A stretch of 64,000 nucleotides of DNA from Nitrospira sp. (GCA_030692565.1 JAUYAO010000008.1:19305-83304), one strand, 5' to 3'; shown: positions 46,764 through 55,485, counted from the stretch's first letter. Notes: generated from the sequence alone by a model not told the origin. Numbers and translations: made by a program.

Positions 46764-47537
46764 ATGACACAGTCGAGGGTGATGTGGGCAGCGCTCACCA
46801 TATTCGCAATAGGAAGCACGATCATGAGCGGACCGGGCGCGGCTGTGGCCTATGACACCGTTGCCGTGACGGACGGGGCAGTGCTTCGGGGCACGGTGAC
46901 GTTCAAAGGGACTCTACCGGAGCCCAAGGAGTTCGAGTTGCGCCGATACCCGGATCGCGTCTTTTGCGGCGCACTGTCAGAGGGGGACGGACGTCGGTTT
47001 CTGAAGGAAGTGAATGTCGGACAGGGCGGCGGTCTCAAGGATGTGGTGGTCGTCGTGGAAGAGGTGCAGAGCGGGAAGCCGTTCACTTTTACGAATGCCC
47101 AGGTCGAAGCCAATGTGTGCCAGTTTCTTCCCTTCGTCACTGTCGTGAGCGACAAGCGGCAACTGACCGTGACCAATCGAGATCCGGTGTCGCACGATAT
47201 TCAGGGCTACACCTACGATCAGTCCGGCGTAGACATTGTCCTCCATCGGCCGTCGTTGAAAGCAACCGGGACCACGGATATCGTGCATCTGGTCAAAGGG
47301 CGGAAAGTGTTTACCATGCAGTGCGGGATGCATCCCTACATGCAGAACTGGGGCTATGCGATCGACAATCCCTATTATGCTGTGACAGACCTGGACGGCT
47401 CATTTTCCATCGGTGACCTTCCTTCAGGCACCTATACCGTGAAAGTCTGGCATCCGATTCTGGGCGTCCAGGAACGGGAGCTGACGGTCGAGCCGAACGG
47501 CACAGCCACGCTCGATCTACTGTTTGGCGCGAAGTGA
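46764..47537 (+). CDS. Exported cupredoxin-like/carboxypeptidase-regulatory-like protein 1
   Basis: 257 residues with a signal peptide ending near residue 30 (GPGAAVAYD). The middle region has a probable copper site: His in DPVSHDIQ, then Cys-His-Met in MQCGMHPYM, a plastocyanin-style CxxHxxM arrangement. The C-terminal 65 residues (TDLDGSFSIGDLPSGTYTVKVWHPI) match the carboxypeptidase regulatory-like beta-sandwich. It could be the electron acceptor or copper donor of the oxidase. It closely resembles the protein at 55534. GGAGAGG precedes the ATG. Confidence 0.75.
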   Translation: MTQSRVMWAALTIFAIGSTIMSGPGAAVAYDTVAVTDGAVLRGTVTFKGTLPEPKEFELRRYPDRVFCGALSEGDGRRFLKEVNVGQGGGLKDVVVVVEEVQSGKPFTFTNAQVEANVCQFLPFVTVVSDKRQLTVTNRDPVSHDIQGYTYDQSGVDIVLHRPSLKATGTTDIVHLVKGRKVFTMQCGMHPYMQNWGYAIDNPYYAVTDLDGSFSIGDLPSGTYTVKVWHPILGVQERELTVEPNGTATLDLLFGAK

Positions 47538-47547
47538 TCGGAGGCCG

Positions 47548-48054
47548 ATGGTGAACAACCGAGCCCTCTTTCTTGTCATGCTCCTTGGAGTGTTGTCGGT
47601 CGGCTCGTCTGTGGCTGCGGAGCAGGCGCCGGCTTCAGCAGGACGGGTTGAAGTGGTGCTGGCATATGAGCATCGTAAGAATGTGAACGAGATCAAGCAG
47701 GATTTCGCGGAGGTCGGTCTCGCGAACGTCCATGTTCAATTCATGAAGGCGGGCCATCCGCCGACCAATATCGGTGTTGGGCCGCAGGTGACGGCGGAGC
47801 GCGCGCGCGCGGCCATCCGGCTGGCGAAGCGCTACAATCGGGGCATCACAATCCTCCTGCCGGAGCGGCTGTTTCCTGATCAGTATGTGACGATCGCCTC
47901 ATCCAGTTTCGACGACACGGTGGAATATTCGGTCGGTGAGGAAGCGCTCAAGGAATTGGAAAATCCTGCGCTCACCACGGAACAATTTCACGAGTTGTAT
48001 CGCCGACTCACACCGGCGGATCGACCACCGATGAAGAAAGGCCGGGTGTTCTGA
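47548..48054 (+). CDS. Small exported protein, cluster-conserved, copy 1
   Basis: 168 residues from the ATG at 47548 (GGAGG upstream), with a signal peptide ending in SSVAA. It is paralogous to the protein at 56314; shared blocks are RVEVVLA, NVH-QF, NIG-G, ILLPERLFP and YVTIASS/FVTIASS. I recognise no family. Conservation in both clusters implies a role with the oxidase. It overlaps the SmbP-like gene by 1 nt. Confidence 0.65.
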   Translation: MVNNRALFLVMLLGVLSVGSSVAAEQAPASAGRVEVVLAYEHRKNVNEIKQDFAEVGLANVHVQFMKAGHPPTNIGVGPQVTAERARAAIRLAKRYNRGITILLPERLFPDQYVTIASSSFDDTVEYSVGEEALKELENPALTTEQFHELYRRLTPADRPPMKKGRVF

Positions 48055-48461
48055 TGGGATTCAAGCAGGTGTGTTGCGGGGTTGTGCTGGGCTGGTCGGT
48101 CGGGGTTTCCCTCGTGCTGGCAGGGTCAGTGAAAGATATTCAAGAGCATGGCCAGGCCATGCTCAGGGACGCAGAGGATATGGTGATGCATGGCGGCATG
48201 GGTGATGGAAAAGCCATCCTGCATCATTGCGGTGAGGTGGCGAACCATGCGACGGCGATTCTGAAGCTCTTGCCCGCGTCGGACGAGCATGGGAAAGAAG
48301 CCGCACCTCTCCTGAAGGAGGCCATTGCGCACTGCAAGCGCGTGGCCGAGATGGGAGACAAGGTCGATCCCGGCGCCAGCTTGAATCCCGCCGTCAAAGC
48401 CCGCGCCGCGGCGCGCGCGGCGATGAAACATCTGAAAGAGGTCCGGGAGCACGGCGCGTAA
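48054..48461 (+). CDS. SmbP-like small metal-binding protein 1
   Basis: 135 residues with a signal peptide. The helical mature part has spaced histidines and methionines (MVMHGGMGDGKAILHHCGEVANHATAI, EAIAHCKRV). This resembles SmbP, the small periplasmic metal-binding protein of Nitrosomonas europaea, which binds Cu and other metals. It probably buffers or delivers metal ions in the periplasm. The last gene of cluster 1; its counterpart is at 56827. Confidence 0.72.
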   Translation: MGFKQVCCGVVLGWSVGVSLVLAGSVKDIQEHGQAMLRDAEDMVMHGGMGDGKAILHHCGEVANHATAILKLLPASDEHGKEAAPLLKEAIAHCKRVAEMGDKVDPGASLNPAVKARAAARAAMKHLKEVREHGA

Positions 48462-48569
48462 GAGTTGCCGTCAATCGTCACGCGACATTCGTCAACCGAC
48501 TCGCAGCAGATGATGGGGGCTCTCCATGCGGATGACGCTTGACGAATGACGAGGATCGTCTTTTGTCTG

Positions 48570-49211
48570 TTAGGGCCCTTCCGGTTTCTGCACGATCGGG
48601 CTGACGGCGTTCTGATCCCGCCCGGGCTGGTAGCTTTCCAGCATCTTTGCGATCGTCGGCTGCAATTCTTTCTGTGCCGTCACCGGCATCTTGATCCGCA
48701 TGCCGCGTCCTTCATTGCGTCCCAGAGAAAAGATGTGAATTTCCAGCATCGGCGTCTGGTGTTCGTCTTGGTAGGTAAAGGCCAGGCGCTTCGCGGGGAA
48801 GCCAGCTAGAGTCGTGTCCTGATCTTTCTGCCACGTGAGCGGAATCTTCTTCTTGTCGAAAAGCTCGGTGATGATGCGGCGGTGCGCGGTTGTAAATTCC
48901 TCGAGCGTCTGCCGCCTATCCTGGCTCGATCCTTCCAGCAGATTCATGTGGCCGGAGAGGGCGACCAGGCTGTGTTCGATCTCCGGAAACAGGGTTACGC
49001 CGATACCGTCCGGCAAAGGATTCCCGCTCCGCCACTGCTCGGGGTAACGGACGGAAAACCCGAAACGGACGTTCGTATAGACTTTCCAGCCATGCTCTTC
49101 GCCTCCTGCCGCGTCCGCGAGAGAGACCGGAATCATGGGGGCGGTGCTCAGTACCAGGGCCATCAACAGAGTCGTCCAGATCATGTGAATCCTCATGGCA
49201 GTCTGCATGTC
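48570..49211 (-). CDS. Exported PsbP-like protein between the oxidase clusters
   Basis: 213 residues from the ATG at 49211, with a signal peptide (MIWTTLLMALVLSTAPM). The mature part (FGFSVRYPEQWRSGNPLPDGIGVTLF, then AGFPAKRLAFTYQ and LEIHIFSLG) has the PsbP/DUF1795-like pattern of small periplasmic proteins. It starts 2 nt after the stop of the upstream FGE-like gene, so the two are an operon. The biochemical role is unknown. The 48462-48569 gap holds short inverted repeats (CGTCACGCGAC, TTGACGAATGACG) and no gene. Confidence 0.62.
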   Translation of the reverse strand, partial: DMQTAMRIHMIWTTLLMALVLSTAPMIPVSLADAAGGEEHGWKVYTNVRFGFSVRYPEQWRSGNPLPDGIGVTLFPEIEHSLVALSGHMNLLEGSSQDRRQTLEEFTTAHRRIITELFDKKKIPLTWQKDQDTTLAGFPAKRLAFTYQDEHQTPMLEIHIFSLGRNEGRGMRIKMPVTAQKELQPTIAKMLESYQPGRDQNAVSPIVQKPEGP

Positions 49212-49213
49212 GG

Positions 49214-50134
49214 TTATGGGGTGGATCGGACGCAGCGAAAGCCGATGGTGGCCGCGCGCTGGTCCGGCGGCGCGCCGCTCCTGGTGGCGCTGCGGAGTAA
49301 CGCGGGCTGGCTCTTCCAGGATCCCCCGCGGATGACTTTGTAGCGTCCGGTGGAGGGCCCGGGCGGATTGCGCTCCGGCATGGTCATATAATAGTCGATC
49401 CCGAACCAGTCTTCGACCCACTCGGCGGCGTTTCCCGCCATATGGCGCAGGCCATAGGGACTGCGCCCCTCTTCGCCGCTCCTGACAGACGCGACGATCG
49501 GAATCTCATGGACATGGTACTGGCCGAACATGGCGAGCGCCGGGGTGGGAGGCTGCTGCCCCCACGGAAACAGCTGTCCCTCTGCTCCGCGCGCGGCTTT
49601 TTCCCACTCGGCTTCTGTCGGAAGCCGTTTCTCCTGTGCGCGGCAGAAGTCCGAGGCCTCGGCCCACGTCACATAGAGCGCCGGCCAGCGCGCCAATGTG
49701 TCCGGCGTCAGGGCGTGGACGGTCATGACGTGCTCGATCAGCTTGTGGATCTCGACAGGAATCGGTTGGTGCCGCTGCGCCAGCCATCGGAGGAATTCGC
49801 CGAGACTCACCTCGTCCCGGTCAATCTCATAGCGGTCGAGCCAGATGCGGCGCTGGGGCTGTTCGGTATCGTCGTATTGCAGTGTCAGGCTGAACGACTC
49901 ATGGCCGGTGCGCGTGGTGCCCATGAAAAAGAGTCCTTCCGTCACGGGCATCATGGGGCTGCTTTCGGCTTGTGCGGCGATGGCGTCAACACGGTTGTGT
50001 GTCTCGGTCGTCGCTGGAAGTGCGGGAGACAGCGCAGGCTCGAGCATGAGCAGCGCGCCGAGGGCCGCGGCGATGAGATGCCGAACAGCAGGTGATGGAG
50101 TTGTGTGTTCTATATTGTGGTCGCAGTTCAGCAT
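49214..50134 (-). CDS. Exported formylglycine-generating-enzyme-like (SUMF1) protein
   Basis: 306 residues with a signal peptide (LIAAALGALLMLEPALSPA). It has the FGE/SUMF1 domain: FFMGTTRTGHES, VTWAEASDFCRAQEKRLPTEAEWEKAARG, YGLRHMAGNAAEWVEDW and VIRGGSWKSQPALLRSATRSG ending FRCV. Many bacterial members are not true FGEs, and no sulfatase lies nearby. It is divergent from oxidase cluster 2. It could act on an extracytoplasmic partner of the oxidases, but that is only suggested by position. Confidence 0.85.
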   Translation of the reverse strand: MLNCDHNIEHTTPSPAVRHLIAAALGALLMLEPALSPALPATTETHNRVDAIAAQAESSPMMPVTEGLFFMGTTRTGHESFSLTLQYDDTEQPQRRIWLDRYEIDRDEVSLGEFLRWLAQRHQPIPVEIHKLIEHVMTVHALTPDTLARWPALYVTWAEASDFCRAQEKRLPTEAEWEKAARGAEGQLFPWGQQPPTPALAMFGQYHVHEIPIVASVRSGEEGRSPYGLRHMAGNAAEWVEDWFGIDYYMTMPERNPPGPSTGRYKVIRGGSWKSQPALLRSATRSGAPPDQRAATIGFRCVRSTP

Positions 50135-50166
50135 GCTGGTGATCGGCGATGAGAGATGAGGGCGCC

Positions 50167-50195
50167 ACTATAATGCGCGCCGGCCGCTTGCGCAA
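50167..50195 (-). promoter_or_regulatory. Probable sigma-70 promoter for the FGE-like gene
   Basis: On the minus strand, TTGCGC (50190-50195) and TATAGT (50167-50172) are separated by 17 bp. The expected start is about 26 nt before the ATG at 50134. The -35 is imperfect. Confidence 0.5.
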
Positions 50196-50250
50196 GGTTT
50201 CGGAAGGGGCTTGGTGTGAGGGTATTCGTCATGTCCCATGATCTGATTCA

Positions 50251-50270
50251 ATGGGGCGTGTGCGTCCCAT
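50251..50270. promoter_or_regulatory. Palindromic enhancer site 3 (ATGGGGC-N6-GTCCCAT)
   Basis: ATGGGGC GTGTGC GTCCCAT has the same arms and spacing as sites 1 and 2. An extra half-site GTCCCAT lies at 50233-50239. It sits in the divergent region between the FGE-like gene and oxidase 2, 163 bp upstream of the -24/-12 element. Confidence 0.8.
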
Positions 50271-50433
50271 AGTGTCTTTCTTCGTGGTCATGAGGTGTTT
50301 CCTGAAAAGTTATGGATTTAATCGTGCGTGATCGATGTTGGATGGGATCGTGACGCCCCAATAAGATTCTCCGTCACCCGTAAATCGTTTCCGTCTTCCA
50401 GCAAAATCCCACAACGGTTCAGAAATGCGCCAG

Positions 50434-50449
50434 AGGAACACAATTTGCT
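50434..50449 (+). promoter_or_regulatory. Sigma-54 (-24/-12) promoter of multicopper-oxidase cluster 2
   Basis: AGGAACACAATTTGCT has GG at 50435-50436 and GC at 50447-50448 with 10-bp spacing, and a perfect TTGCT -12 half. It is weaker than the cluster 1 promoter at the -24 side (GGAAC for GGCAC). It lies 214 bp before the oxidase ATG, close to the arrangement in cluster 1. A CTGGTTG/CAACCAG hairpin (50457-50481) follows directly. Confidence 0.65.
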
Positions 50450-50505
50450 CTAAGCGCTGGTTGCATAAGAATGCCAACCAGTCTTTCTTGTGAAATCGAG
50501 AACTG

Positions 50506-50577
50506 TCTGGTGAAGGAGTGGGAGAGAAAGGACCGGCCTCCTGACGATCCCCCCGATGAATGTTGGCCTTCACCAGA
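50506..50577 (+). ncRNA. Candidate structured cis-regulatory leader RNA, copy 2
   Basis: A perfect 11-bp stem, TCTGGTGAAGG (50506-50516) with CCTTCACCAGA (50567-50577), surrounds the conserved GGACCGGCCTCC at 50530-50541. Relative to copy 1 the terminal G-C pair has become T-A, a compensatory change. The spacer before the conserved block is 11 nt instead of 9. GCCTCC is complementary to the oxidase 2 Shine-Dalgarno GGAGGC. The 3' half of the loop is not conserved. I cannot place it in a named riboswitch class from memory; a known class such as the Moco motif is not excluded. Confidence 0.6.
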
Positions 50578-50662
50578 CTTCGAATTCGATAGAGCCGGGT
50601 TTCAGACAGTCAGTAGCGTGGATGGTCCCTGGACGGTTTGTTTGATTGAGGAGGCTGGACGT

Positions 50663-53600
50663 ATGGGTGTATCAATGAAGTGGGTGCGAGTGGGAGTGTT
50701 GGGACTGACGACCTGTCTTGGGTTGGCCGGGACCATGCCTGCAGGCGCGGTCATGTCGCATGATGGGCATATCGCCGTCGATCAGCGTGCCGATCTGGCG
50801 ATGCCGGTACACGCGCAGGCCGGTCCGGTGCTGCAGGACAAGATGTCGAAGGCGATCGAGCAGATCGAGCGGGAGGTCAAGAGTAAGGGGCCGTTCCAGG
50901 GGGCCGGGGCTCATGCGATGCAGCAGGGTGTGCTGCTGGTGGCGGAGGATCCGGATAAGGTGCAAGTGACGCAGGGCGCTCGCTGCCCGGTGACGGCGCC
51001 GGTCCGCGCGTATGACATCACGGCGATGAATGTCGAGATCACCGTGAACCGGTTCGGCGATTTTTATCCGGGCTACATGTATGCGTTGACCGAGAATGTA
51101 GCGGGTGTGCGTGAGGAAGAAACAAAGAACAAGGCTGCGCGGGACAGCGAAGATCCGACGTTTGCCGGCGGCGCCATTTCGAACGGGTTGCAGGGCGATC
51201 TGATTCAGCCGCTCGTGATTCGGGCGAATCAGGGCGATTGTCTGCGGATCACATTGCGCAATCAGATTGAGAACGAGCCGACGAACATGATCGTGAACGG
51301 TTCGCAGATGCTCGTGGCCAGCACGGGGAAGCCGGCGAATGCCATGAATCCCGAGGCGCTGGTGCCGACGGGAAAAGCGGGCGAGTTCGAATGGTACATT
51401 CCCATCGATTTGCAGGAAGGCGGCCGCGCCTTCCATAGTCATGCAAGCCGCGATCAGTATTCCCTGGGCTTGTTGGGATCGATCGTCGTCGAGCCGCGCG
51501 GGGCACGGTTCCTCAGTCCGTTTACGGGGGAGGAAATGAAGAGTGGCTGGGAGGCCATGATCGATCTCGATAAAGGTTCCGACTTTCGCGAATTCGTGAT
51601 TTTCTATCATGAGGCGGGTGACGAGACGTTCCGTCTCTTGGACCGCAAAGGCGACATGTTGCCGCAGCGCGATGCCCATACGGATACCTACCGTCCGGCC
51701 GCGCGGTTGCTCAATTTCCGGAGCGAGCCGCACGGCGAGCGGTTGGAAGTTCAGGCGCATTTGGTGGGATTTGCCGACGAGTCGCAGGGCTACGGGTCCT
51801 ATACATTCGGCGATCCGGCAACCACGATTCCCCGTTCATATCTCGGCGATCCGGCCAAGTTCCGCATGGTCGGCGGATCCGAAATCGTGCACTCGCATCA
51901 CTTGCATGGCGGATCGATCCGCTGGGCTAGACAGCCCGGCACGAGCAAGCTCGATCCGACGCTGTCGAAGAGCGGTCCCGTGAAGTTCCCGCCGATCAGC
52001 GACACGTCCGACCGGTTGGATGTGCAATCCATCGGTCCGTCCGAGATATACGATGAAGTCATCGAAGGCGGATCGGGCGGTTTGCAGGCGCTGGCCGGTG
52101 AGTTCGTGTTCCATTGCCACATTCCTCAGCACTATGTGACCGGCATGTGGGGATTCTGGCGTGTGTACAACACCCTGCAATCGACCGGATTCCAGACCGA
52201 TGTGATGAAGCCGCTCGTCGAGCTGCCGGATCGCAAGGGCAAGATCAAGTTGGCGGTCAGCTCCGACAAGCTGGTCGGGACCACCGTCGACTGGTACGGC
52301 GGAAAGAAATACGAAATCACGAAGGACAAGACGGATTGGAAGGCCAATCCCGTGAAGGTGTCGATCAAGGATTGGGTCGAGTACATGCTGCCGCCGCAGG
52401 GCTTGCCGGGCAAGACCGAAGATCAGGTCAAGCAGGCGCAAGCGCACGATGCGACGGTCGTGAACTGGAAGTGGGACGGCACGAAGGCGATGAATGAGCC
52501 GGAGACCCCGCACAAGTGGGCGGATTATGTCTCGCCGACTCCGTTGCAGCGTCCGGCGATCACGTTCGATCCGCAGACGGGCAAACTGGCGTTCCCCTGG
52601 TTGCGTCCGCACCTCGGGAAGCGGCCTCCGTTTGCGCCCAATCACGGCGGCGCGCCATGGTTGGAGCCGTTCCGTGTCCGTGAGGACGGCACCAGAAGCA
52701 CGGAACCTCCTGTGCCGGGTGCGCAGGGGCCCTGGAGCCTCTGTCCGGAAAATGCGCCGAGAAAGTATTTCAATATCCATTCGATCACCTTGCCGATTAC
52801 CCTCAAGCCGGCGACCCCGAAAACCGCCGCGGTCGTGGATCCGATCGGCATGATCTATGTGCTACATGAAGAGGAAGAGGAAGTCCGCAAGAATCCCAAG
52901 AAGCAAGTACCCTTGGTGATTCGCGGGAACGTGCACGATTGCGTGGACGTGATCTTCAAGAACGAAATCCCGGACGATGCGCGGACGGGATGGGCGAACA
53001 AGATCAATCTCCATCCGCACTTCTTCCAGTTCGACACGAGCGCGTCCGACGGTCCGACCATCGGATTCTCGTACGACATGTCGCTGCGGGCTTTCACGAT
53101 GTTGGAGGATCCGCAACCGGACAAGGGAATGCCCCTGCCAGGCAACACGACTCTGACGGCGGATACGAAAGCCGGTTCACGCAGCATCACGGTGAAGAAT
53201 TCGTCCAAGTTCCACGTCAATACGGAACTCGGTGTGGGCATGGACGATCCGAAGTATTTCGAGATCGTGCGGATCAAGGACATCAAGGGCAATACCATCA
53301 CCTTCGATGCGCCATTGAAGTACGCGCACAAGAAGAACGACATTGCGAGCGTGGAGTTCATCCGCGAGCGCTGGTATGTCGATGCGGATCTCGGAACGGT
53401 GTATTGGCACGATCACGTGTTCGGCACCGATACCTGGGGACATGGTCTGTTCTCAGCATTCATCACCGAACCGCCGCGATCGACCTATCATGATCCGTAC
53501 ACCGGAAAGGAACTCCGGAGCGGTCCTATCGCGGATATTCACACCCTGGAGCCGGTCTCGGCCCATATCCGGGGCAGTTTCCGCGAAGTCATGATGCATA

Positions 53601-55405
53601 TCATGGACAGCAACGCGCGGTCGGCTGAGTTGATCATGACCGACAACCCGCAGGCGCGCATGGGAGCGGTCACGGTCGACGGGCCTCCGTCGCACCAGTT
53701 CCCGGAGCGCATCAACAAGTCGGCGATGACGTTCCTGAACGGCGGGGAAGCCACGACGGGCAGCGGCTACAGCATGCGTGTGGAGCCGTTGAGTGTGCGC
53801 CTGGCCAACAATCCGGATCCGTCGAAGCTGTTTGTGTCCGGTATTCACGGAGATCCTGGCACGCCGTTGTTGCGGAGCTATCTCGGTGATCCGATCCTGG
53901 TTCGGGCGCTGGTCGGATCGGCCAACGAAGTGCACACCTGGCACGTGACCGGGCACTGGTTCCCGATGGAGCGGTACGCCACTATGGCGATGCCGCGCAG
54001 TACGGTGCATCTGGTGATCGGAGAGCGGTACGACCCGGCGATTCCTGCCGCGGGCGGACCGCAGAAGCAGGCCGGCGACTATCTCTACTATAGCGGCCGC
54101 GCTTCCCACTTCGCGGAAGGCAGCTGGGGTATCTTCCGGGTCTTTGACGAACTGCAAGGGGATCTGAAACCCTTGCCGAGCCGTGAAGAAATCCAGAAGT
54201 CTGCGCCGTCGGTTTGCCCGGCGGATGCGCCCGTGAAGTCCTTCAACGTGTCGGCGATCGATCAAGTCATCCGGTATCACGAGGGTGCGCCGGGTACGAT
54301 GGAAGTCGATCTCGAACGCAAGATGGTCTTCGAAAATCAGCAGGGCAAGATGTACGTGCTCGACGAGGATCGTGGGCGGGTCAAGGCCGGTGAATTGCGG
54401 CCGAGTCCGCTGACGCTGCACGTGAACGTCGGGGATTGTGTGAAGATCAATCTGAAGAACGAAATGGCCAAAGAGCGGGCCGGATTCCACGTCGATATGA
54501 TGGCGTTCGATCCGAAAGATTCGTTCGGCGCCAATGTCGGCAACAACCCCGGCGATCAAACGATCGCTCCGGGTCAGAGCAAGACCTACACGTACTTCGC
54601 GCATCCGGAGTACGGAGAACTGGCCGCCCTCATTCAAGACTGGGGGAACGTGGTGGAGAATCCACGGAACGGCTTGTTCGGGTCGATCATCGTCGGTCCG
54701 AAGGGATCGCGCTACCGCGATCCGGTGACGGGCAACGATATTACGATGAAGAGCAGCTGGCGCGCCGACGTGATCGTGGATCGGACGATCCCCGGGAACG
54801 ACAATCGGAAGAACTACCGCGATTTCTCGTTGATGTTCCAGGACGAGGACAACATCGTGGGTGTCAGCTTCATGCCCTACATCCAACAGGTCGCCGGTAT
54901 CACGGCGGTCAACTACCGGTCTGAACCGACCGCGTGGCGGATGGAAAAGGGCTGTGACGTGTCCGAGGTCTTCAGCTGTGTGAAGACCGGCGACTCGCCC
55001 TCGACGCCGCTGTTGCAGGCGCATGTCGGAGATCCGGTGGCGGTGCACGTGCTCGGCGCATTCAGCGAGCAGGTGCAGTTGTTCACCGTGGACGGCCACG
55101 AATGGCCGCATGAGCCGTACATGCAGGGTGCCGACCAGGTCAGCACCATGGAGTTCGGCGGTTCAGAAGTGATCAACGCCTATCTGACGGGAGGAGCAGG
55201 CGGTCCGAATAAGATCGTCGGCGACTACATGTGGAAGAACCAGCGTCCGGGCTTTGCGAACGCCGGGCAATGGGGACTCTTCAGGGTCCTTCCAACCGGT
55301 GACCAGCGGGTCCTTCCGTTGACCCCGCAAGTTCCGTCCAGCCAAAAGGCGGAGCGCGGGAGCGACAACGGAACTGTCTCGCGGACATCGATGATGGGAC
55401 GGTAA
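50663..55405 (+). CDS. Giant exported multicopper oxidase 2 (multi-cupredoxin, permuted copper motifs)
   Basis: 1580 residues from the ATG at 50663 (GAGGAGG upstream) with a signal peptide (VGVLGLTTCLGLAGTMPAGAV). It aligns end to end with oxidase 1 and keeps every copper motif: HSHHLH at 410-415, HCHIPQHYVTGM from 484, LHPHFFQFD with His784/786, and WHDHVFG with His916/918. It differs in some positions, for example HSHASRDQ here against RSHASRDQ in oxidase 1. The longer frame from 50471 runs through the promoter leader and is not used. The substrate is unknown; a MofA/MnxG-like metal oxidase is the working hypothesis. Confidence 0.85.
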   Translation: MGVSMKWVRVGVLGLTTCLGLAGTMPAGAVMSHDGHIAVDQRADLAMPVHAQAGPVLQDKMSKAIEQIEREVKSKGPFQGAGAHAMQQGVLLVAEDPDKVQVTQGARCPVTAPVRAYDITAMNVEITVNRFGDFYPGYMYALTENVAGVREEETKNKAARDSEDPTFAGGAISNGLQGDLIQPLVIRANQGDCLRITLRNQIENEPTNMIVNGSQMLVASTGKPANAMNPEALVPTGKAGEFEWYIPIDLQEGGRAFHSHASRDQYSLGLLGSIVVEPRGARFLSPFTGEEMKSGWEAMIDLDKGSDFREFVIFYHEAGDETFRLLDRKGDMLPQRDAHTDTYRPAARLLNFRSEPHGERLEVQAHLVGFADESQGYGSYTFGDPATTIPRSYLGDPAKFRMVGGSEIVHSHHLHGGSIRWARQPGTSKLDPTLSKSGPVKFPPISDTSDRLDVQSIGPSEIYDEVIEGGSGGLQALAGEFVFHCHIPQHYVTGMWGFWRVYNTLQSTGFQTDVMKPLVELPDRKGKIKLAVSSDKLVGTTVDWYGGKKYEITKDKTDWKANPVKVSIKDWVEYMLPPQGLPGKTEDQVKQAQAHDATVVNWKWDGTKAMNEPETPHKWADYVSPTPLQRPAITFDPQTGKLAFPWLRPHLGKRPPFAPNHGGAPWLEPFRVREDGTRSTEPPVPGAQGPWSLCPENAPRKYFNIHSITLPITLKPATPKTAAVVDPIGMIYVLHEEEEEVRKNPKKQVPLVIRGNVHDCVDVIFKNEIPDDARTGWANKINLHPHFFQFDTSASDGPTIGFSYDMSLRAFTMLEDPQPDKGMPLPGNTTLTADTKAGSRSITVKNSSKFHVNTELGVGMDDPKYFEIVRIKDIKGNTITFDAPLKYAHKKNDIASVEFIRERWYVDADLGTVYWHDHVFGTDTWGHGLFSAFITEPPRSTYHDPYTGKELRSGPIADIHTLEPVSAHIRGSFREVMMHIMDSNARSAELIMTDNPQARMGAVTVDGPPSHQFPERINKSAMTFLNGGEATTGSGYSMRVEPLSVRLANNPDPSKLFVSGIHGDPGTPLLRSYLGDPILVRALVGSANEVHTWHVTGHWFPMERYATMAMPRSTVHLVIGERYDPAIPAAGGPQKQAGDYLYYSGRASHFAEGSWGIFRVFDELQGDLKPLPSREEIQKSAPSVCPADAPVKSFNVSAIDQVIRYHEGAPGTMEVDLERKMVFENQQGKMYVLDEDRGRVKAGELRPSPLTLHVNVGDCVKINLKNEMAKERAGFHVDMMAFDPKDSFGANVGNNPGDQTIAPGQSKTYTYFAHPEYGELAALIQDWGNVVENPRNGLFGSIIVGPKGSRYRDPVTGNDITMKSSWRADVIVDRTIPGNDNRKNYRDFSLMFQDEDNIVGVSFMPYIQQVAGITAVNYRSEPTAWRMEKGCDVSEVFSCVKTGDSPSTPLLQAHVGDPVAVHVLGAFSEQVQLFTVDGHEWPHEPYMQGADQVSTMEFGGSEVINAYLTGGAGGPNKIVGDYMWKNQRPGFANAGQWGLFRVLPTGDQRVLPLTPQVPSSQKAERGSDNGTVSRTSMMGR

Positions 55406-55485
55406 GCAGCAATCAGGCGGCGTCCTCGCTCACGGGCGAGGGCGCTGCCGACACAGTGTGCCAGGCCGGTCTAAATCACTCAGAC

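Noticed and set aside
50471..50662. N-terminal extension of the oxidase 2 frame
   Set aside because: It runs through the structured leader and lacks coding character; the signal peptide starts at 50663 with a good Shine-Dalgarno.
53453..55111. Long minus-strand reading frame (552 codons) opposite oxidase 2
   Set aside because: Same reason: it is the antisense counterpart of oxidase 2, with composition typical of a shadow frame.
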